NCBI RefSeq assembly: GCF_015356865.1
Contig: NZ_JAAFZA010000059.1
Coordinates: forward strand, 1 to 50,094
Length of the DNA stretch: 50,094 nt
Source: Catenulispora pinisilvae
Lineage (GTDB): Bacteria > Actinomycetota > Actinomycetes > Streptomycetales > Catenulisporaceae
Reading direction: 5' to 3'
Shown here in pieces: positions 8,173-16,710 of this stretch (its first letter is position 1; each line of letters begins with the position of its first letter). Below the pieces are notes generated by a model, which was given only the letters and a program-made list of their open reading frames with translations, had not been told where the DNA came from and did no database searches. The translations under genes and the position numbers were made by a program.

Positions 8173-9981
8173 TCAGGAACAGGGCGCCGTATTATTCGAC
8201 ATCCAGACCCAGTGATCGTTCGTGTTCGGATTCCCGCTCAGATCGGCGACGCTGCTGCCCGGGCTGATACACAACTCCGTACCGGGGCTGGTGTGGCTGT
8301 CGTTCGTCTGGAGCCACACCCGGTACGGCGTGGCGTTGGTATAGGACAGGATCGGTGGCGACATCCCCTGGAAGCCACGTGTACAGAACCATTCGCCGTG
8401 TTGCAGCGAGGCGTCCACGCAGCCGCCGGTGTCTCGGCCCGGCATACCGGGCTGGCTCCACCAACAGAAGTAGTGCTGGGGGCAGGTCCACGGCGCGGGT
8501 TGTGGCGGCGCGGCGGTGGTCGAGGTCACCGGCGGCGCCGGGGCGCTGGACGGCGGATGCGTGGCGACAGAGCTGTGTCCGCCGCCGCCCACCGCGGGCA
8601 TCGACGACGACCCGCTCGGCGCCGGAGCGCTCTGGCTGCCGCCCGGACTCGTCGGCCCACCGCCGACCGCGCCACCGGAAGCAGCGCTCGTCGCTGCCAG
8701 GCTCGTGTCCGCCGAGCCGGGCCCGGCCACGGCAGCGGGAGCGCTGCCGGCCGAATCGCCAGACGTCACACCGGATCCGGCCGGCGGGATCCCCGCGCCA
8801 CCCCGAGTCCCGGCACTCGTCCCCACGGCAGCGGGAGCCCCGGCCCGCACCGTTCCCCGGCTACTCCCGGTCCCCCACACCACCAGCGCCGCGATCAGAG
8901 CCACCGCCACCGCGACCGGGATGGCCACCGCCGGCCGGCGCACGCTCGCGAACCGGCCACGCGGCACCGGAGCGGCTTCGCCCCCGGTGACCACCCGCAT
9001 CGGCGGCCCGGGCAGCACCGCGTCCACCGCCGCGCGCCGCGCCAGGACCAGGTCGGCCACCTCCGGCGGCAGCCACGGCGCCTCCCCGTCGAAGTACCAC
9101 GGCGCTCCCGCCGACGGAGCACACGCGGCGACGACGGCCCGCGCGTCCGGGCGATCCTCAGGGTTCTTCCTCAAGCACGCCGCTATCAGCTCTCTGAGTC
9201 CGTCGCTGAGCTCGCCCAGGCCCGACAGATCCGGCTCGTTGTTCACCACCCGCGCGTAGAGCACCTGCGCGGCCTCGTCGCCGAACGGCGGCGTGCCGGT
9301 GGCGGCGTAGACCAGCAGCGCGCCGAGCGCGAACACGTCGGTGGCGGCGGTGACCTCGGCCCCGGTGATCTGCTCCGGCGCGATGAACGCCGGGGTGCCC
9401 ACCGCGGCTCCGGTGGCGGTCAGCCGGGTCGCGGCGGCGATGTGCGCGACTCCGAAATCGATGAGCTTGGGCCCGTCGGCGTCCAGCAGCACGTTGCCCG
9501 GTTTGAGGTCGCGGTGCACGATCCCGGCGTCGTGCAGGTCGGCCAGCGCCTCGGCCAGGTGCGCGGCCAGCAGCCGGATGCAGGTCTGCGGCAGCGGCCC
9601 GTGCAGGTCCAGCGCCTGGTCCAGGGTGGGTCCGGGGATGCAGGCCATCGCCAGCCACGGCTGCTCGTCGTCCGGATCGGCGTCGATGATCGGCGCCCCG
9701 CGCTGGGAGCGCACCCGCCGGACCACCTCCAGCTCCCGCCGGAACCGGGCCCGGAACACCGGCGAATCAGCATACTGCGGCCGAATCGCCTTGACCGCCA
9801 GCGGCCGCCCCTGCCCGTCCCGCGCCAGGTACACCCGCCCGGACCACCCGGCGCCCAGCACCCCGACCAGCGGATACGGCCCGAGCCGATCCGGATCGCC
9901 GCGCCCCAGGGGACGCACCACGGCCCACGGATCGGCGCGGTCCTGCGCAGCCGGCTCGAACTCCTGATCCGGGTGCTCCAC
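8173..9981 (-). CDS. Transmembrane Ser/Thr protein kinase with Cys-rich sensor-like domain
   Basis: A 602-aa Hanks-type kinase. All catalytic elements are present: Gly-rich loop 43-50, Lys64, Glu83, HRDLK at 156-160, DFG at 175-177 and an APE-type motif (F-I-A-P-E-Q) after it. One membrane helix lies near residues 350-372. Outside the membrane, a long Ala/Gly/Ser/Pro linker leads to a C-terminal domain of about 100 residues with six cysteines (C-P-Q-H-Y-F-C-W-W and on), resembling the I36 peptidase-inhibitor or crystallin-like fold, not PASTA repeats. The GTG start follows GGAGGTGGGG. The outer domain probably senses an extracellular ligand. The kinase assignment is firm, the outer domain tentative. 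Confidence 0.93.
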   Translation of the reverse strand: MEHPDQEFEPAAQDRADPWAVVRPLGRGDPDRLGPYPLVGVLGAGWSGRVYLARDGQGRPLAVKAIRPQYADSPVFRARFRRELEVVRRVRSQRGAPIIDADPDDEQPWLAMACIPGPTLDQALDLHGPLPQTCIRLLAAHLAEALADLHDAGIVHRDLKPGNVLLDADGPKLIDFGVAHIAAATRLTATGAAVGTPAFIAPEQITGAEVTAATDVFALGALLVYAATGTPPFGDEAAQVLYARVVNNEPDLSGLGELSDGLRELIAACLRKNPEDRPDARAVVAACAPSAGAPWYFDGEAPWLPPEVADLVLARRAAVDAVLPGPPMRVVTGGEAAPVPRGRFASVRRPAVAIPVAVAVALIAALVVWGTGSSRGTVRAGAPAAVGTSAGTRGGAGIPPAGSGVTSGDSAGSAPAAVAGPGSADTSLAATSAASGGAVGGGPTSPGGSQSAPAPSGSSSMPAVGGGGHSSVATHPPSSAPAPPVTSTTAAPPQPAPWTCPQHYFCWWSQPGMPGRDTGGCVDASLQHGEWFCTRGFQGMSPPILSYTNATPYRVWLQTNDSHTSPGTELCISPGSSVADLSGNPNTNDHWVWMSNNTAPCS

Positions 9982-10109
9982 ACCCCACCTCCGGGCCTCG
10001 CCTAGACACGCCGCAGGGCGGCCCCCGCCTTATCAGCGGCCTACATTGTTCACCTGTTCGCAGGTCATGTCACCGGTCTGGCTTGAGTCGGCACAGCGCG
10101 AAGTCCCGA

Positions 10110-11378
10110 TCAGCCGCCCACCGACAACGACGCCCGCGCGTTCAGCCGCTCAGCATCAGTCCCCGTCGTACTCCCGAACGCCTCGCCGATCTCCACCAGC
10201 TCCGCCGCGCTCAGCACATCCTCGATCGCGTCGAACCCCCGCGGGGCCCGATCGGCGACCAGGTTCAGGATCCGGTCCATCGGGAACGAGCGGTTGGCCC
10301 GCACGATGTCCGCCGTCGCCGGCCGCCGTAGCGCCTCGTACGCGGCCAGCCCGGCGACCGGGTCGTCCCGGTGCTGGGCGAGCAGGTACGCCAGGTGGCG
10401 GGCGTCCAGGATCGCCTGCGAGCCGCCGTTGGACCCGATCGGATACATCGGGTGCGCGGCGTCCCCGAGCAGCGTGACCCGGCCCCGGCCCCAGGACGGC
10501 AGCGGGTCCCGGTCGACCATCGGGTACTCCAGGATCCGCGGGCTGGCGGCCATCAGCTCGCACACGTCCACACCGGCCATGTTCCAGCCCTTATAGTGCG
10601 GCAGGACGTCGGCCAGCTCGCCGGCGCGGTTCCAGTCCGGCGGCCGCACGTCCTCGGCGTCGACCCGGACCTCGGCGACCCAGTTGATCAGTACCCTTCC
10701 ATGCTCGCCGCGCGGCGGGGACACCGGATACACCACGAACTTGGCGGCCCGGTTGGTCCCGGCCCACATCATCGTCCGGCCGGTCAGGAACGGATCGCCC
10801 TCGAGGCACCCGCGCCACATCGTGATGCCGCTCCACCGCGCCGGTCCCTCGTCCGGGTGCAGCTGCGCCCGCACCGCCGAGCGCAGGCCGTCGGCGCCGA
10901 TGACGACGTCCGACGCGACGCTCCCCAGATCCTGACCCTCCCGGCCGCTCAGCCGGCTCACCACCCCATCAGCGTCCTGTGACAGGTCGACGAACGCCCT
11001 AGACGTCAGAACGCTGTCAGGCCCCAGCCGCTCCCGCACCACGCGCAGCAACATCGCCTGCAACTCGCCCCGGTGCACCGAATACTGCGGCCACTTGTAC
11101 CCGGCCGCCACCCCGCGCGGCTCGGACCAGATCCGGTTCCCGAACACGTCCATGATGACGACCTCGGCGGCCGGCACCGCCATCGGCTCCAGTTCCGGCC
11201 CGAGCCCGAGCTCGGTCAGCTCGCGGGTGGCGTGTGGCAGCAGATTGATTCCCACCCCGAGCGGCAGCAGTTCGGCGGCGGCATCGACGACCTGGACCCC
11301 GGCCCCGAGTCCCGCGGCGTGCAGGCTCAAAGCCGTGGTGAGCCCGCCGATCCCGGCGCCGACGATCAGTATCTTCAC
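10110..11378 (-). CDS. FAD-dependent aromatic monooxygenase (PhzS-like)
   Basis: A 422-aa single-component flavoprotein hydroxylase. The dinucleotide-binding GAGIGG is at residues 7-12, the DG motif (V-V-I-G-A-D-G-L-R-S-A-V-R) near 160-172, and the FAD ribityl-binding GD motif (L-L-G-D-A-A-H-P-M-Y-P-I-G-S-N-G) near 300-316. It uses NAD(P)H and oxygen to hydroxylate a ring substrate. The sequence is closest in style to the PhzS group, but phenazine genes are absent here. A GTG start follows GGGAG. Just upstream lies a C-terminal tetR remnant on the same strand, suggesting that the original tetR-monooxygenase control unit has been damaged. Confidence 0.9.
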   Translation of the reverse strand: MKILIVGAGIGGLTTALSLHAAGLGAGVQVVDAAAELLPLGVGINLLPHATRELTELGLGPELEPMAVPAAEVVIMDVFGNRIWSEPRGVAAGYKWPQYSVHRGELQAMLLRVVRERLGPDSVLTSRAFVDLSQDADGVVSRLSGREGQDLGSVASDVVIGADGLRSAVRAQLHPDEGPARWSGITMWRGCLEGDPFLTGRTMMWAGTNRAAKFVVYPVSPPRGEHGRVLINWVAEVRVDAEDVRPPDWNRAGELADVLPHYKGWNMAGVDVCELMAASPRILEYPMVDRDPLPSWGRGRVTLLGDAAHPMYPIGSNGGSQAILDARHLAYLLAQHRDDPVAGLAAYEALRRPATADIVRANRSFPMDRILNLVADRAPRGFDAIEDVLSAAELVEIGEAFGSTTGTDAERLNARASLSVGG

Positions 11379-11406
11379 AGTGCTCCCTCGATAGAACGAT
11401 CAGCAC

Positions 11407-11416
11407 CGGTATACCG
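11407..11416. promoter_or_regulatory. Small palindrome upstream of the monooxygenase
   Basis: CGGTATACCG is a perfect 10-base palindrome 29 bases upstream of the monooxygenase start and immediately next to the end of the tetR remnant. Position fits an operator, but it is short and unsupported by a second copy. Confidence 0.3.
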
Positions 11417-11417
11417 C

Positions 11418-11582
11418 TCACGACGCCGCGCCGGGCGCGAAACGATCGATGGCCAGCCGCGCGCCCGCCAGCAGTTCCCCCCGCGTGGCTCCGAGGTTGG
11501 ACTGGACCGACAAACCGTGCCAGACGGCCTGGACGAGCCCGGCGAGCGTGCTCGCGGACGTGGCGGCGGGCAGCTGCCACGT
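11418..11582 (-). pseudogene. C-terminal remnant of a TetR-family regulator
   Basis: Reading the minus strand in frame to the stop at 11418-11420 gives about 54 residues containing A-G-L-V-Q-A-V-W-H-G-L-S-V and ending L-L-A-G-A-R-L-A-I-D-R-F-A-P-G. This is the typical last helix pair of TetR regulators. An in-frame stop at 11583-11585 closes the frame upstream and no DNA-binding domain exists. It meets a decayed hydrolase end on the opposite strand at about 11583, so one deletion appears to have removed the 5' halves of two divergent genes. Confidence 0.7.
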
Positions 11583-11583
11583 T

Positions 11584-11913
11584 CAAGCACTGCGCACGGA
11601 CCGGCAGGGCTGGTCGACGCTGCGCCGCCTCAGTGAACCGCTCTACACGGAACTGGCGGCGCTCAACGCGTCCCCGCCGCCCGACACGCTCGCCCGCCAG
11701 GCCGAGCGGATCGACTTGATCATCGGGGAGACCAACCAGGGCACGGAACCCTATGGCACGTCGTTCGAACACGTACTGCAACGCCTGACACGGCAACCCC
11801 TGACACCGCAACGCCCGACAAGGCCCCAGATCCAGGTTCTGCCAGGTCAGGGCCACCTCGCCCACATCACCGGACCCGCACTGCTGGCCCGCGGCCTGGA
11901 CGCTCTGGCCTGA
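11584..11913 (+). pseudogene. C-terminal remnant of an alpha/beta-fold hydrolase
   Basis: The plus frame ending at 11913 carries the last ~110 residues of an alpha/beta hydrolase: L-V/I-I-G-E-T-N-Q-G-T-E-P-Y-G-T-S-F-E-H-V, then V-L-P-G-Q-G-H-L-A-H-I-T-G-P-A-L-L-A, where the His of G-Q-G-H would be the catalytic histidine. The nucleophile elbow and the N-terminal half are missing. A 15-base tandem repeat (CCTGACACGGCAACC type) has inserted about 13 residues before the final strand. The ATG at 11449 would read backwards through the tetR remnant, so a functional product is unlikely. Confidence 0.7.
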
Positions 11914-11967
11914 ACCACCGAACCACCACTCGGCGCGCGTCGCCCCCGAAGCACTTGCTTCGCTGTA

Positions 11968-11983
11968 AAAGTGATATCACTTT
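11968..11983. promoter_or_regulatory. Operator palindrome at the SPFH operon promoter
   Basis: AAAGTGATATCACTTT is a perfect 16-base palindrome. A -10-like TAGAGT follows at 11986-11991, placing the palindrome in the -35 to -10 interval. The ribbon-helix-helix protein encoded in the same operon is the natural candidate to bind it. The cognate pair is inference. Confidence 0.65.
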
Positions 11984-12063
11984 GCTAGAGTTTTCTTCGA
12001 GAGCACCAGCTCCCGCGAGAGCATCCAGCAGCACCTAGGCCACGGGTCCAAGGAGTCGTCCCC

Positions 12064-12981
12064 ATGTCCACCAACCCCGCTCCACAGCTCCCCGCTCCGC
12101 AACCGTCCGGCGCGCTGGCACCGGCTGCGCCACCGGCCCTGACGGAGCGCCCCGCCTGGAACATCCCCGGCTGGGCCCCGCTGGTCCTGGCCGTCGCCGC
12201 GATCGTCGTCACCATCGCGGTGCGCGGCGCCGCCCCGGCGGTGCACGCCGTCCTGATCATCGCCGCCGTGATCCTGCTGCTCGGGCTCACCCCGGTCGCC
12301 CCGGGCCGGGCCCGGGTCATCGCGCTGTTCGGCCGCTACGACGGCACGGTCCGCACCACCGGCCTGCGCTGGGTCAACCCGATGACCACCCGCCGCCAGG
12401 TCTCCACCCGGGTCCGCAACCACGAGACGGCCACGCTGAAGGTCAACGACGCCGACGGCAACCCGGTGGAGATCGCCGCGGTCGTGGTCTGGCAGGTGCG
12501 GGACACCGCCGAGGCCGTCTACGCCGTCGACGACTTCGTGCAGTTCGTCGGCATCCAGGCCGAGACCGCGGTCCGGCACACCGCGACCAGCTACCCCTAC
12601 GACGCCCGCGGCGAGGGCCAGATCTCACTGCGCGAGCACGCCGAGGAGATCACCTCGCAGATGTCGCGGGAGATCGCGGCCCGGGTGGCGCTGGCCGGGA
12701 TCGAGGTCGTCGAGTCCCGGATCACCCGGCTGTCCTACGCCCCGGAGATCGCCCAGGTCATGCTGCGCCGGCAGCAGGCCGAGGCGATCGTGGCGGCCCG
12801 GCAGCGGATGGTGCAGGGCGCGGTCGGGATGGTGCGCGGGGCGTTGGAATCGCTCGGCGAGGAGAACATCGTCGAGCTCGACGAAGAGCGCAAAGCCACG
12901 ATGGTCAGCAACCTGCTCGTCGTGCTGTGCAGCGAGCAGGCCACGCAGCCGGTGGTCAACACCGGCTCGCTCTACCACTAG
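12064..12981 (+). CDS. SPFH/Band 7 (prohibitin-like) membrane protein
   Basis: A 305-aa protein. Two hydrophobic helices lie at about 35-53 and 60-76, followed by an SPFH domain ([13 protein letters not shown], then G-L-R-W-V-N-P, and a helical region with [11 protein letters not shown]). SPFH proteins oligomerise at the membrane and organise lipid microdomains or hold other membrane proteins. AAGGAG precedes the ATG. It heads an operon with a ribbon-helix-helix protein and an ABC-2 transporter, so it may scaffold or regulate that transporter. Confidence 0.92.
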   Translation: MSTNPAPQLPAPQPSGALAPAAPPALTERPAWNIPGWAPLVLAVAAIVVTIAVRGAAPAVHAVLIIAAVILLLGLTPVAPGRARVIALFGRYDGTVRTTGLRWVNPMTTRRQVSTRVRNHETATLKVNDADGNPVEIAAVVVWQVRDTAEAVYAVDDFVQFVGIQAETAVRHTATSYPYDARGEGQISLREHAEEITSQMSREIAARVALAGIEVVESRITRLSYAPEIAQVMLRRQQAEAIVAARQRMVQGAVGMVRGALESLGEENIVELDEERKATMVSNLLVVLCSEQATQPVVNTGSLYH

Positions 12982-12999
12982 GAAGGCGCCCGTCCGCCC

Positions 13000-13254
13000 A
13001 TGGCCGACCGCAAGCAGATCCTGTTGCGCCTGGACCCGGCCGTCCACGACGCTTTGGCCCGCTGGGCCGGGGACGAGCTGCGCAGCACGACCGCCCAGAT
13101 CGAGTACGTGTTGCGCCAGGCCCTGTCCCAGGCCGGCCGGCTGCCGTCGAACGTCGGGAAGATGCCCCGGCGCGGACGCCCGCCGAAACCGGCCGAGGAC
13201 GAGCCCGGTTCGAATGACTCGAATGACATGAACGACCCCGAGGAGGGGCGATGA
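13000..13254 (+). CDS. Ribbon-helix-helix protein with AT-hook-like tail
   Basis: An 84-aa protein. Residues about 4-45 (K-Q-I-L-L-R-L-D-P-A-V-H-D-A-L-A-R-W-A) form an Arc/MetJ-type ribbon-helix-helix pattern: a short beta strand with alternating residues and two helices. The tail has R-R-G-R-P-P-K-P, close to an AT-hook core (RGRP), then an acidic Asn/Asp/Glu end. It sits 18 bases after the SPFH gene and overlaps the next ATP-binding gene by ATGA, so it is translated with the operon. It probably autoregulates the operon through the palindrome at 11968-11983. It could instead be an antitoxin-type protein, but no toxin is present. Confidence 0.82.
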   Translation: MADRKQILLRLDPAVHDALARWAGDELRSTTAQIEYVLRQALSQAGRLPSNVGKMPRRGRPPKPAEDEPGSNDSNDMNDPEEGR

Positions 13255-14207
13255 CCGCCACGATGGACGACCCCGTACTCGTCGTCGACAAGCTCACCAA
13301 AACCTTCGGCTCCCGCACCGCCTACTCCGACGTCAGCTTCAGCGTCGGCCGCGGCGAGGTCTTCGGCTTCCTGGGCCCGAACGGCGCCGGCAAGACCACC
13401 ACGGTCCGCAGCCTCGGCACGCTGATCACGCCGACGTCCGGCAAGGCGACCGTGGCCGGGCTGGCGTTGACCGCCGACAACGCCGTCGAGATCCGCAAGC
13501 GCATCGCGATCATGACCGAGGCGCCGGGCCTGTACGGCCGGCTGTCGGTCACCGAGAACCTGAAGTACTTCGTCGGGCTCTACCATCTGTCCGACGGCGA
13601 GCAGCGGATCAAGAAGGCGCTGGACGCCGTCAACCTGACCGACCGCGCGCAGGACATCTGCAGCAGCCTGTCCAAGGGCCTGCGCCAGCGCGTCGGCCTG
13701 GCCCGGACCCTGCTCAACGACCCGGAGATCCTGTTCCTGGACGAGCCCACCTCCGGCCTGGACCCGGTCGCCGCACGCGGGGTGCACGACCTGATCACCG
13801 GCCTGCGGGACCGCGGCGTCACGATCTTCTTCACCACGCACCGGCTGGCCGAGGCCGAGGCGCTGTGCGACCGCGTGGCCATCTTGAACACCACGCTGCG
13901 CACCATCGGGCGGCCCTCGGAACTGCGCGAGCAGCTGTTCAACCGGGGCCTGGTCGTGACCACCGCGACCCCGCTGGCCGATCCGGCCCGGGTGTTCACC
14001 GGGCTGCCCGGCGTCGAGGGCTGGGAGCCGGACCCGGCCGGCGGCTACCGCCTGGCTGTCAGCGATCCGGCCGTGGCCGCCCCGGAGGTCGTCAGGGCCC
14101 TGGTTCACGCCGAGGCCGACGTACTGTCGGTCGGGGAGTCCCGGCACTCGCTGGAAGACGTCTATCTGGAGCTGGTCAACGAGGACGTGGAGGCGAACCA
14201 GCGATGA
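13251..14207 (+). CDS. ABC transporter ATP-binding protein
   Basis: A 318-aa ATPase subunit. Walker A is G-P-N-G-A-G-K-T-T near residue 43, the signature is L-S-K-G-L-R-Q-R near 140, Walker B is I-L-F-L-D-E-P-T near 160, and the switch His (T-T-H-R) near 192. The last 90 residues form the extra C-terminal domain typical of DrrA/CcmA-like ATPases that pair with ABC-2 permeases. It overlaps the preceding and following genes by ATGA. It energises export through the permease at 14204-14977. Cargo unknown. Confidence 0.95.
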   Translation: MTATMDDPVLVVDKLTKTFGSRTAYSDVSFSVGRGEVFGFLGPNGAGKTTTVRSLGTLITPTSGKATVAGLALTADNAVEIRKRIAIMTEAPGLYGRLSVTENLKYFVGLYHLSDGEQRIKKALDAVNLTDRAQDICSSLSKGLRQRVGLARTLLNDPEILFLDEPTSGLDPVAARGVHDLITGLRDRGVTIFFTTHRLAEAEALCDRVAILNTTLRTIGRPSELREQLFNRGLVVTTATPLADPARVFTGLPGVEGWEPDPAGGYRLAVSDPAVAAPEVVRALVHAEADVLSVGESRHSLEDVYLELVNEDVEANQR

Positions 14208-14977
14208 GTGCGATCAGAGCGATCCAGGCGGTGCGGTCCGGCCGCATCGACAGCACCCGGGTGCGGGCCGTGGTCCGCAAAGAGGTGACGGACTACCGCC
14301 GCAACCGGTTCGTGCTGGGAACGATGACGGTCCTGCCGATCCTCTTCCTGGCCAACCCGATCATCAACATCTTCACCGCGCCGACCAACGTCTCGCACAC
14401 CGCGCTGGACGCCCGGGTCGGCTCCACGATGCTGTTCCTGCTCCTGGTCCCGGTCATCCTGCCGGCCACGATCGCGGCCACGTCGATCGTCAACGAGCGC
14501 GAGCAGGGCACCCTGGAGCCGGTGCTGACCACCCCGGTCCGCAGCGAGGAACTGCTCATCGGCAAGGCCCTGGCCGCGCTGATCCCGGCGGTGACGATCG
14601 CCTACACGATGCTCGGCATCTTCCTGCTGATGGTGAAGCTGTTCGCGCACCAGCAGGTCGCCGACGTCACCCTGGAGGGGCCGCGGATCCTGGCCCAGGT
14701 GCTGTTCATCCCGCTGCTGGCCGGCTGGGCGATCTGGGCCGGGCTGGCGGTGTCGGTGCGGGCCAACGACGTCCGGGTGGCGCAGCAGTTGGGGACGCTG
14801 GCCAGCCTGCCGCCGCTGGCGATCACGGCGCTGATGGCGTTCAACGTGATCACGCCGTCGTTCCGGGTCGCGGTGCTGTTCGCGGTGGGACTGCTGCTGC
14901 TCGACGTGCTGGCCTACCGGCTGATCGCGCCGATGTTCGATCGGGAACGGCTGATCACGGCCCGGCGGGCGAAGTAG
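14204..14977 (+). CDS. ABC-2 type permease
   Basis: A 257-aa membrane subunit with about six helices from residue 40. The pattern V-R-K-E-V-T-D-Y-R-R-N-R at the N-terminus and I-V-N-E-R-E-Q-G-T-L-E-P-V-L-T-T-P-V in the central amphipathic segment are standard for ABC-2 exporters of the NatB/ABC-2_3 kind. The start is fixed by the ATGA overlap with the ATPase. It is the last gene of the SPFH operon. Its final 23 bases are also the antisense end of the LysR gene, an overlap created by the repetitive LysR tail. Confidence 0.92.
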   Translation: MSAIRAIQAVRSGRIDSTRVRAVVRKEVTDYRRNRFVLGTMTVLPILFLANPIINIFTAPTNVSHTALDARVGSTMLFLLLVPVILPATIAATSIVNEREQGTLEPVLTTPVRSEELLIGKALAALIPAVTIAYTMLGIFLLMVKLFAHQQVADVTLEGPRILAQVLFIPLLAGWAIWAGLAVSVRANDVRVAQQLGTLASLPPLAITALMAFNVITPSFRVAVLFAVGLLLLDVLAYRLIAPMFDRERLITARRAK

Positions 14978-15968
14978 GGCGGGGGTCGTCTCGGCGGGGG
15001 TCGCCGGGGTTGTCCTGGCGCGGGTCGCCGGGATCGCCGGGATCACCGAGGTCGCCAGGGCCGCTGGGGTCGCCGGAGTCGCCGGGGTCGCCCTGGCGGG
15101 TCTCAAGGAGCGCATCGAGCAGCGCCTGCGCGAGCCCGGTCGGCGGTCGGCGGCCGGGCACGACCGCGCACAGGTCCCGATGGATCGGCGGCGTGATCGG
15201 GATGGCTTTGATCCCCGACGATCCGGCGGGGATCGCTCCCGGCGGCAGGATCGCCGCCCCCGCGCCGTGCCGCACGAACTCCACCAGGTACTGGAGGTTG
15301 ACCACCTCGGCGACGATCCGCCGGGCCAGGCCGGAGTCGGCGCAGGCGACGGCGATCTGCGCCTCCATCCCGGAATCGAGCCGGTAGGCGACGAAGTCGT
15401 GGTCGGCCAACACCGGATCGCCCAAGCCGATCTCGGCGGCGCCGGCCAGCGGATCCCCCGCCGGGACGGCCAAGACCAGCCGATCGCGCCCCAGCCGGAC
15501 CCGGGTCAGCCGGGAGTCGACCGGCCCGTCGACGAAGGCGATGTCCAACTCGGCCTCGGCGACGGCGCGCGCCAGGGCACCGGCCGCGTCGTGCGTGAGC
15601 CGGACGGTCACCGCCGGATGACGGCGCCGGAACCCGGCCAGCGCGGCCGGCAGATCCACCACGCCGAAGGTCTGGATCGCGCCGACGTGCAGCCGGCCGT
15701 GCAGCACCCCCCGCACCCCGGCCACCGCGTCCCGGCCGTCCTGGACCGCGGCCAGCGCGCGCCGGGCCGCGGGCAACAGCGCCTGTCCGGCCGCGGTCAG
15801 CGTCACCCGGCGGTTGTCGCGCACGAACAGCGCGTCGCCGAGCTCGTGTTCCAGCGCGGCGATGGCGGCGCTCAGCCCGGACTGGCCGACGTGGACGCGC
15901 GCCGCGGCCCTGGTGAAGTGCCGCTCTTCGGCGACCGCCACGAACTGCTCCAGCTGCCTGAGCTCCAT
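14955..15968 (-). CDS. LysR-family transcriptional regulator with repetitive tail
   Basis: A 337-aa LysR protein. The winged helix is at residues 1-60 (M-E-L-R-Q-L-E-Q-F-V-A-V-A-E-E-R-H-F-T-R-A-A), followed by a periplasmic-binding-protein-like effector domain up to about residue 290. The final 45 residues are G-D-P-G-D blocks from 9-base tandem repeats (about 14990-15105) and carry the reading frame 23 bases into the convergent permease. A normal LysR would end near residue 295. It is divergent from the cupin gene at 16044 and probably regulates it. Confidence 0.92.
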   Translation of the reverse strand: MELRQLEQFVAVAEERHFTRAAARVHVGQSGLSAAIAALEHELGDALFVRDNRRVTLTAAGQALLPAARRALAAVQDGRDAVAGVRGVLHGRLHVGAIQTFGVVDLPAALAGFRRRHPAVTVRLTHDAAGALARAVAEAELDIAFVDGPVDSRLTRVRLGRDRLVLAVPAGDPLAGAAEIGLGDPVLADHDFVAYRLDSGMEAQIAVACADSGLARRIVAEVVNLQYLVEFVRHGAGAAILPPGAIPAGSSGIKAIPITPPIHRDLCAVVPGRRPPTGLAQALLDALLETRQGDPGDSGDPSGPGDLGDPGDPGDPRQDNPGDPRRDDPRPTSPAGP

Positions 15969-15970
15969 GT

Positions 15971-15985
15971 ATCGATCCTAGCGAT
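15971..15985. promoter_or_regulatory. LysR box (T-N11-A) between lysR and cupin
   Basis: ATCGATCCTAGCGAT has 4-base arms (ATCG / CGAT) and the T-N11-A arrangement (T at 15972, A at 15984) usual for LysR sites, just upstream of the LysR start and about 60 bases from the cupin start. Short site, so moderate confidence. Confidence 0.45.
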
Positions 15986-16043
15986 GCACATCAGTGACAA
16001 CATCTGTTGGACCGATGATGCGGCCCGCAGTGACGCTGGACCC

Positions 16044-16598
16044 ATGACGAACCTCGCTCCCGACCACCGCAGCCCCGACCATCGCCCCCCAGGCCATCGC
16101 ACCGGTGACCACCGCGCCCCCGACCCCCACCAGCCGGTCCTGATCCGCGCCGCCGAAGCCGAGCGCGTCCCCTTGATCGGCCACGTCCTGCTGGCCGACG
16201 CCGACGCCACCGGCGGGGCGCTGAGCTCGCACCGCGTCGAACTCGCCACCGGCGCGAACGGCGCGGTCCCGCACCACCACACCGCCTCATCAGAGCTCTT
16301 CTACATCCTCGACGGCCGGCTGGACGTGCTGGTCGGCACCGAGGTCCACACCGCCGACCCGGGCGACCTGCTGGTCGTCCCGCCGCACCTGGACCACGCC
16401 TTCGCCGCCCACCCCGGCTCCCCGGCCGAGGCGCTGATCGTGATCACCCCGGGCATCCAGCGCTTCGATTACTTCCGGCTGGTACAGCGGACGCGGGCCG
16501 GGCAGGAGCCGGCCGGGACGCTGCTCGCTTCGCAGGAGCGGTTCGACACGTACTTCGTGGACAGCCCCGCTTGGCAGGCGGCACGGGAGGCTGGGTGA
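16044..16598 (+). CDS. Cupin-domain protein
   Basis: A 184-aa protein with a single cupin barrel from about residue 60 to 130. Motif 1 reads H-H-H-T-A-S-S-E-L-F-Y-I-L-D-G, giving two or three His and one Glu for a metal; motif 2 reads P-P-H-L-D-H-A-F. The first 30 residues are His/Asp/Pro repeats (D-H-R-x-P blocks) from tandem repeats. I prefer ATG 16044 because ATG 15984 lies on the LysR box. Small cupins beside LysR regulators are often dioxygenase- or isomerase-like, or bind a small molecule; nothing here decides which. The stop codon is part of a tandem repeat. Confidence 0.85.
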   Translation: MTNLAPDHRSPDHRPPGHRTGDHRAPDPHQPVLIRAAEAERVPLIGHVLLADADATGGALSSHRVELATGANGAVPHHHTASSELFYILDGRLDVLVGTEVHTADPGDLLVVPPHLDHAFAAHPGSPAEALIVITPGIQRFDYFRLVQRTRAGQEPAGTLLASQERFDTYFVDSPAWQAAREAG

Positions 16599-16636
16599 GG
16601 CGAGGGAGGCTGGGTGAGGCGAGGGAGGCTCGGTGA
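16585..16636 (+). repeat. 19-base tandem repeat containing the cupin stop codon
   Basis: Nearly three units of GGGAGGCTGGGTGAGGCGA. The first unit is the end of the cupin gene itself (GAG GCT GGG TGA), so the terminal codons and stop have been copied in tandem. Confidence 0.9.
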
Positions 16637-16710
16637 GCCCCCGAGTGCGGGGCTCACAGGTCGACCGGCTACCGTTACGGCGATACCGACCTGCGAAAGG
16701 CATGAACCCC

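Noticed and set aside
14955-15105. A frameshift in the LysR 3' end
   Set aside because: The frame is continuous; the odd tail is a regular in-frame repeat expansion.
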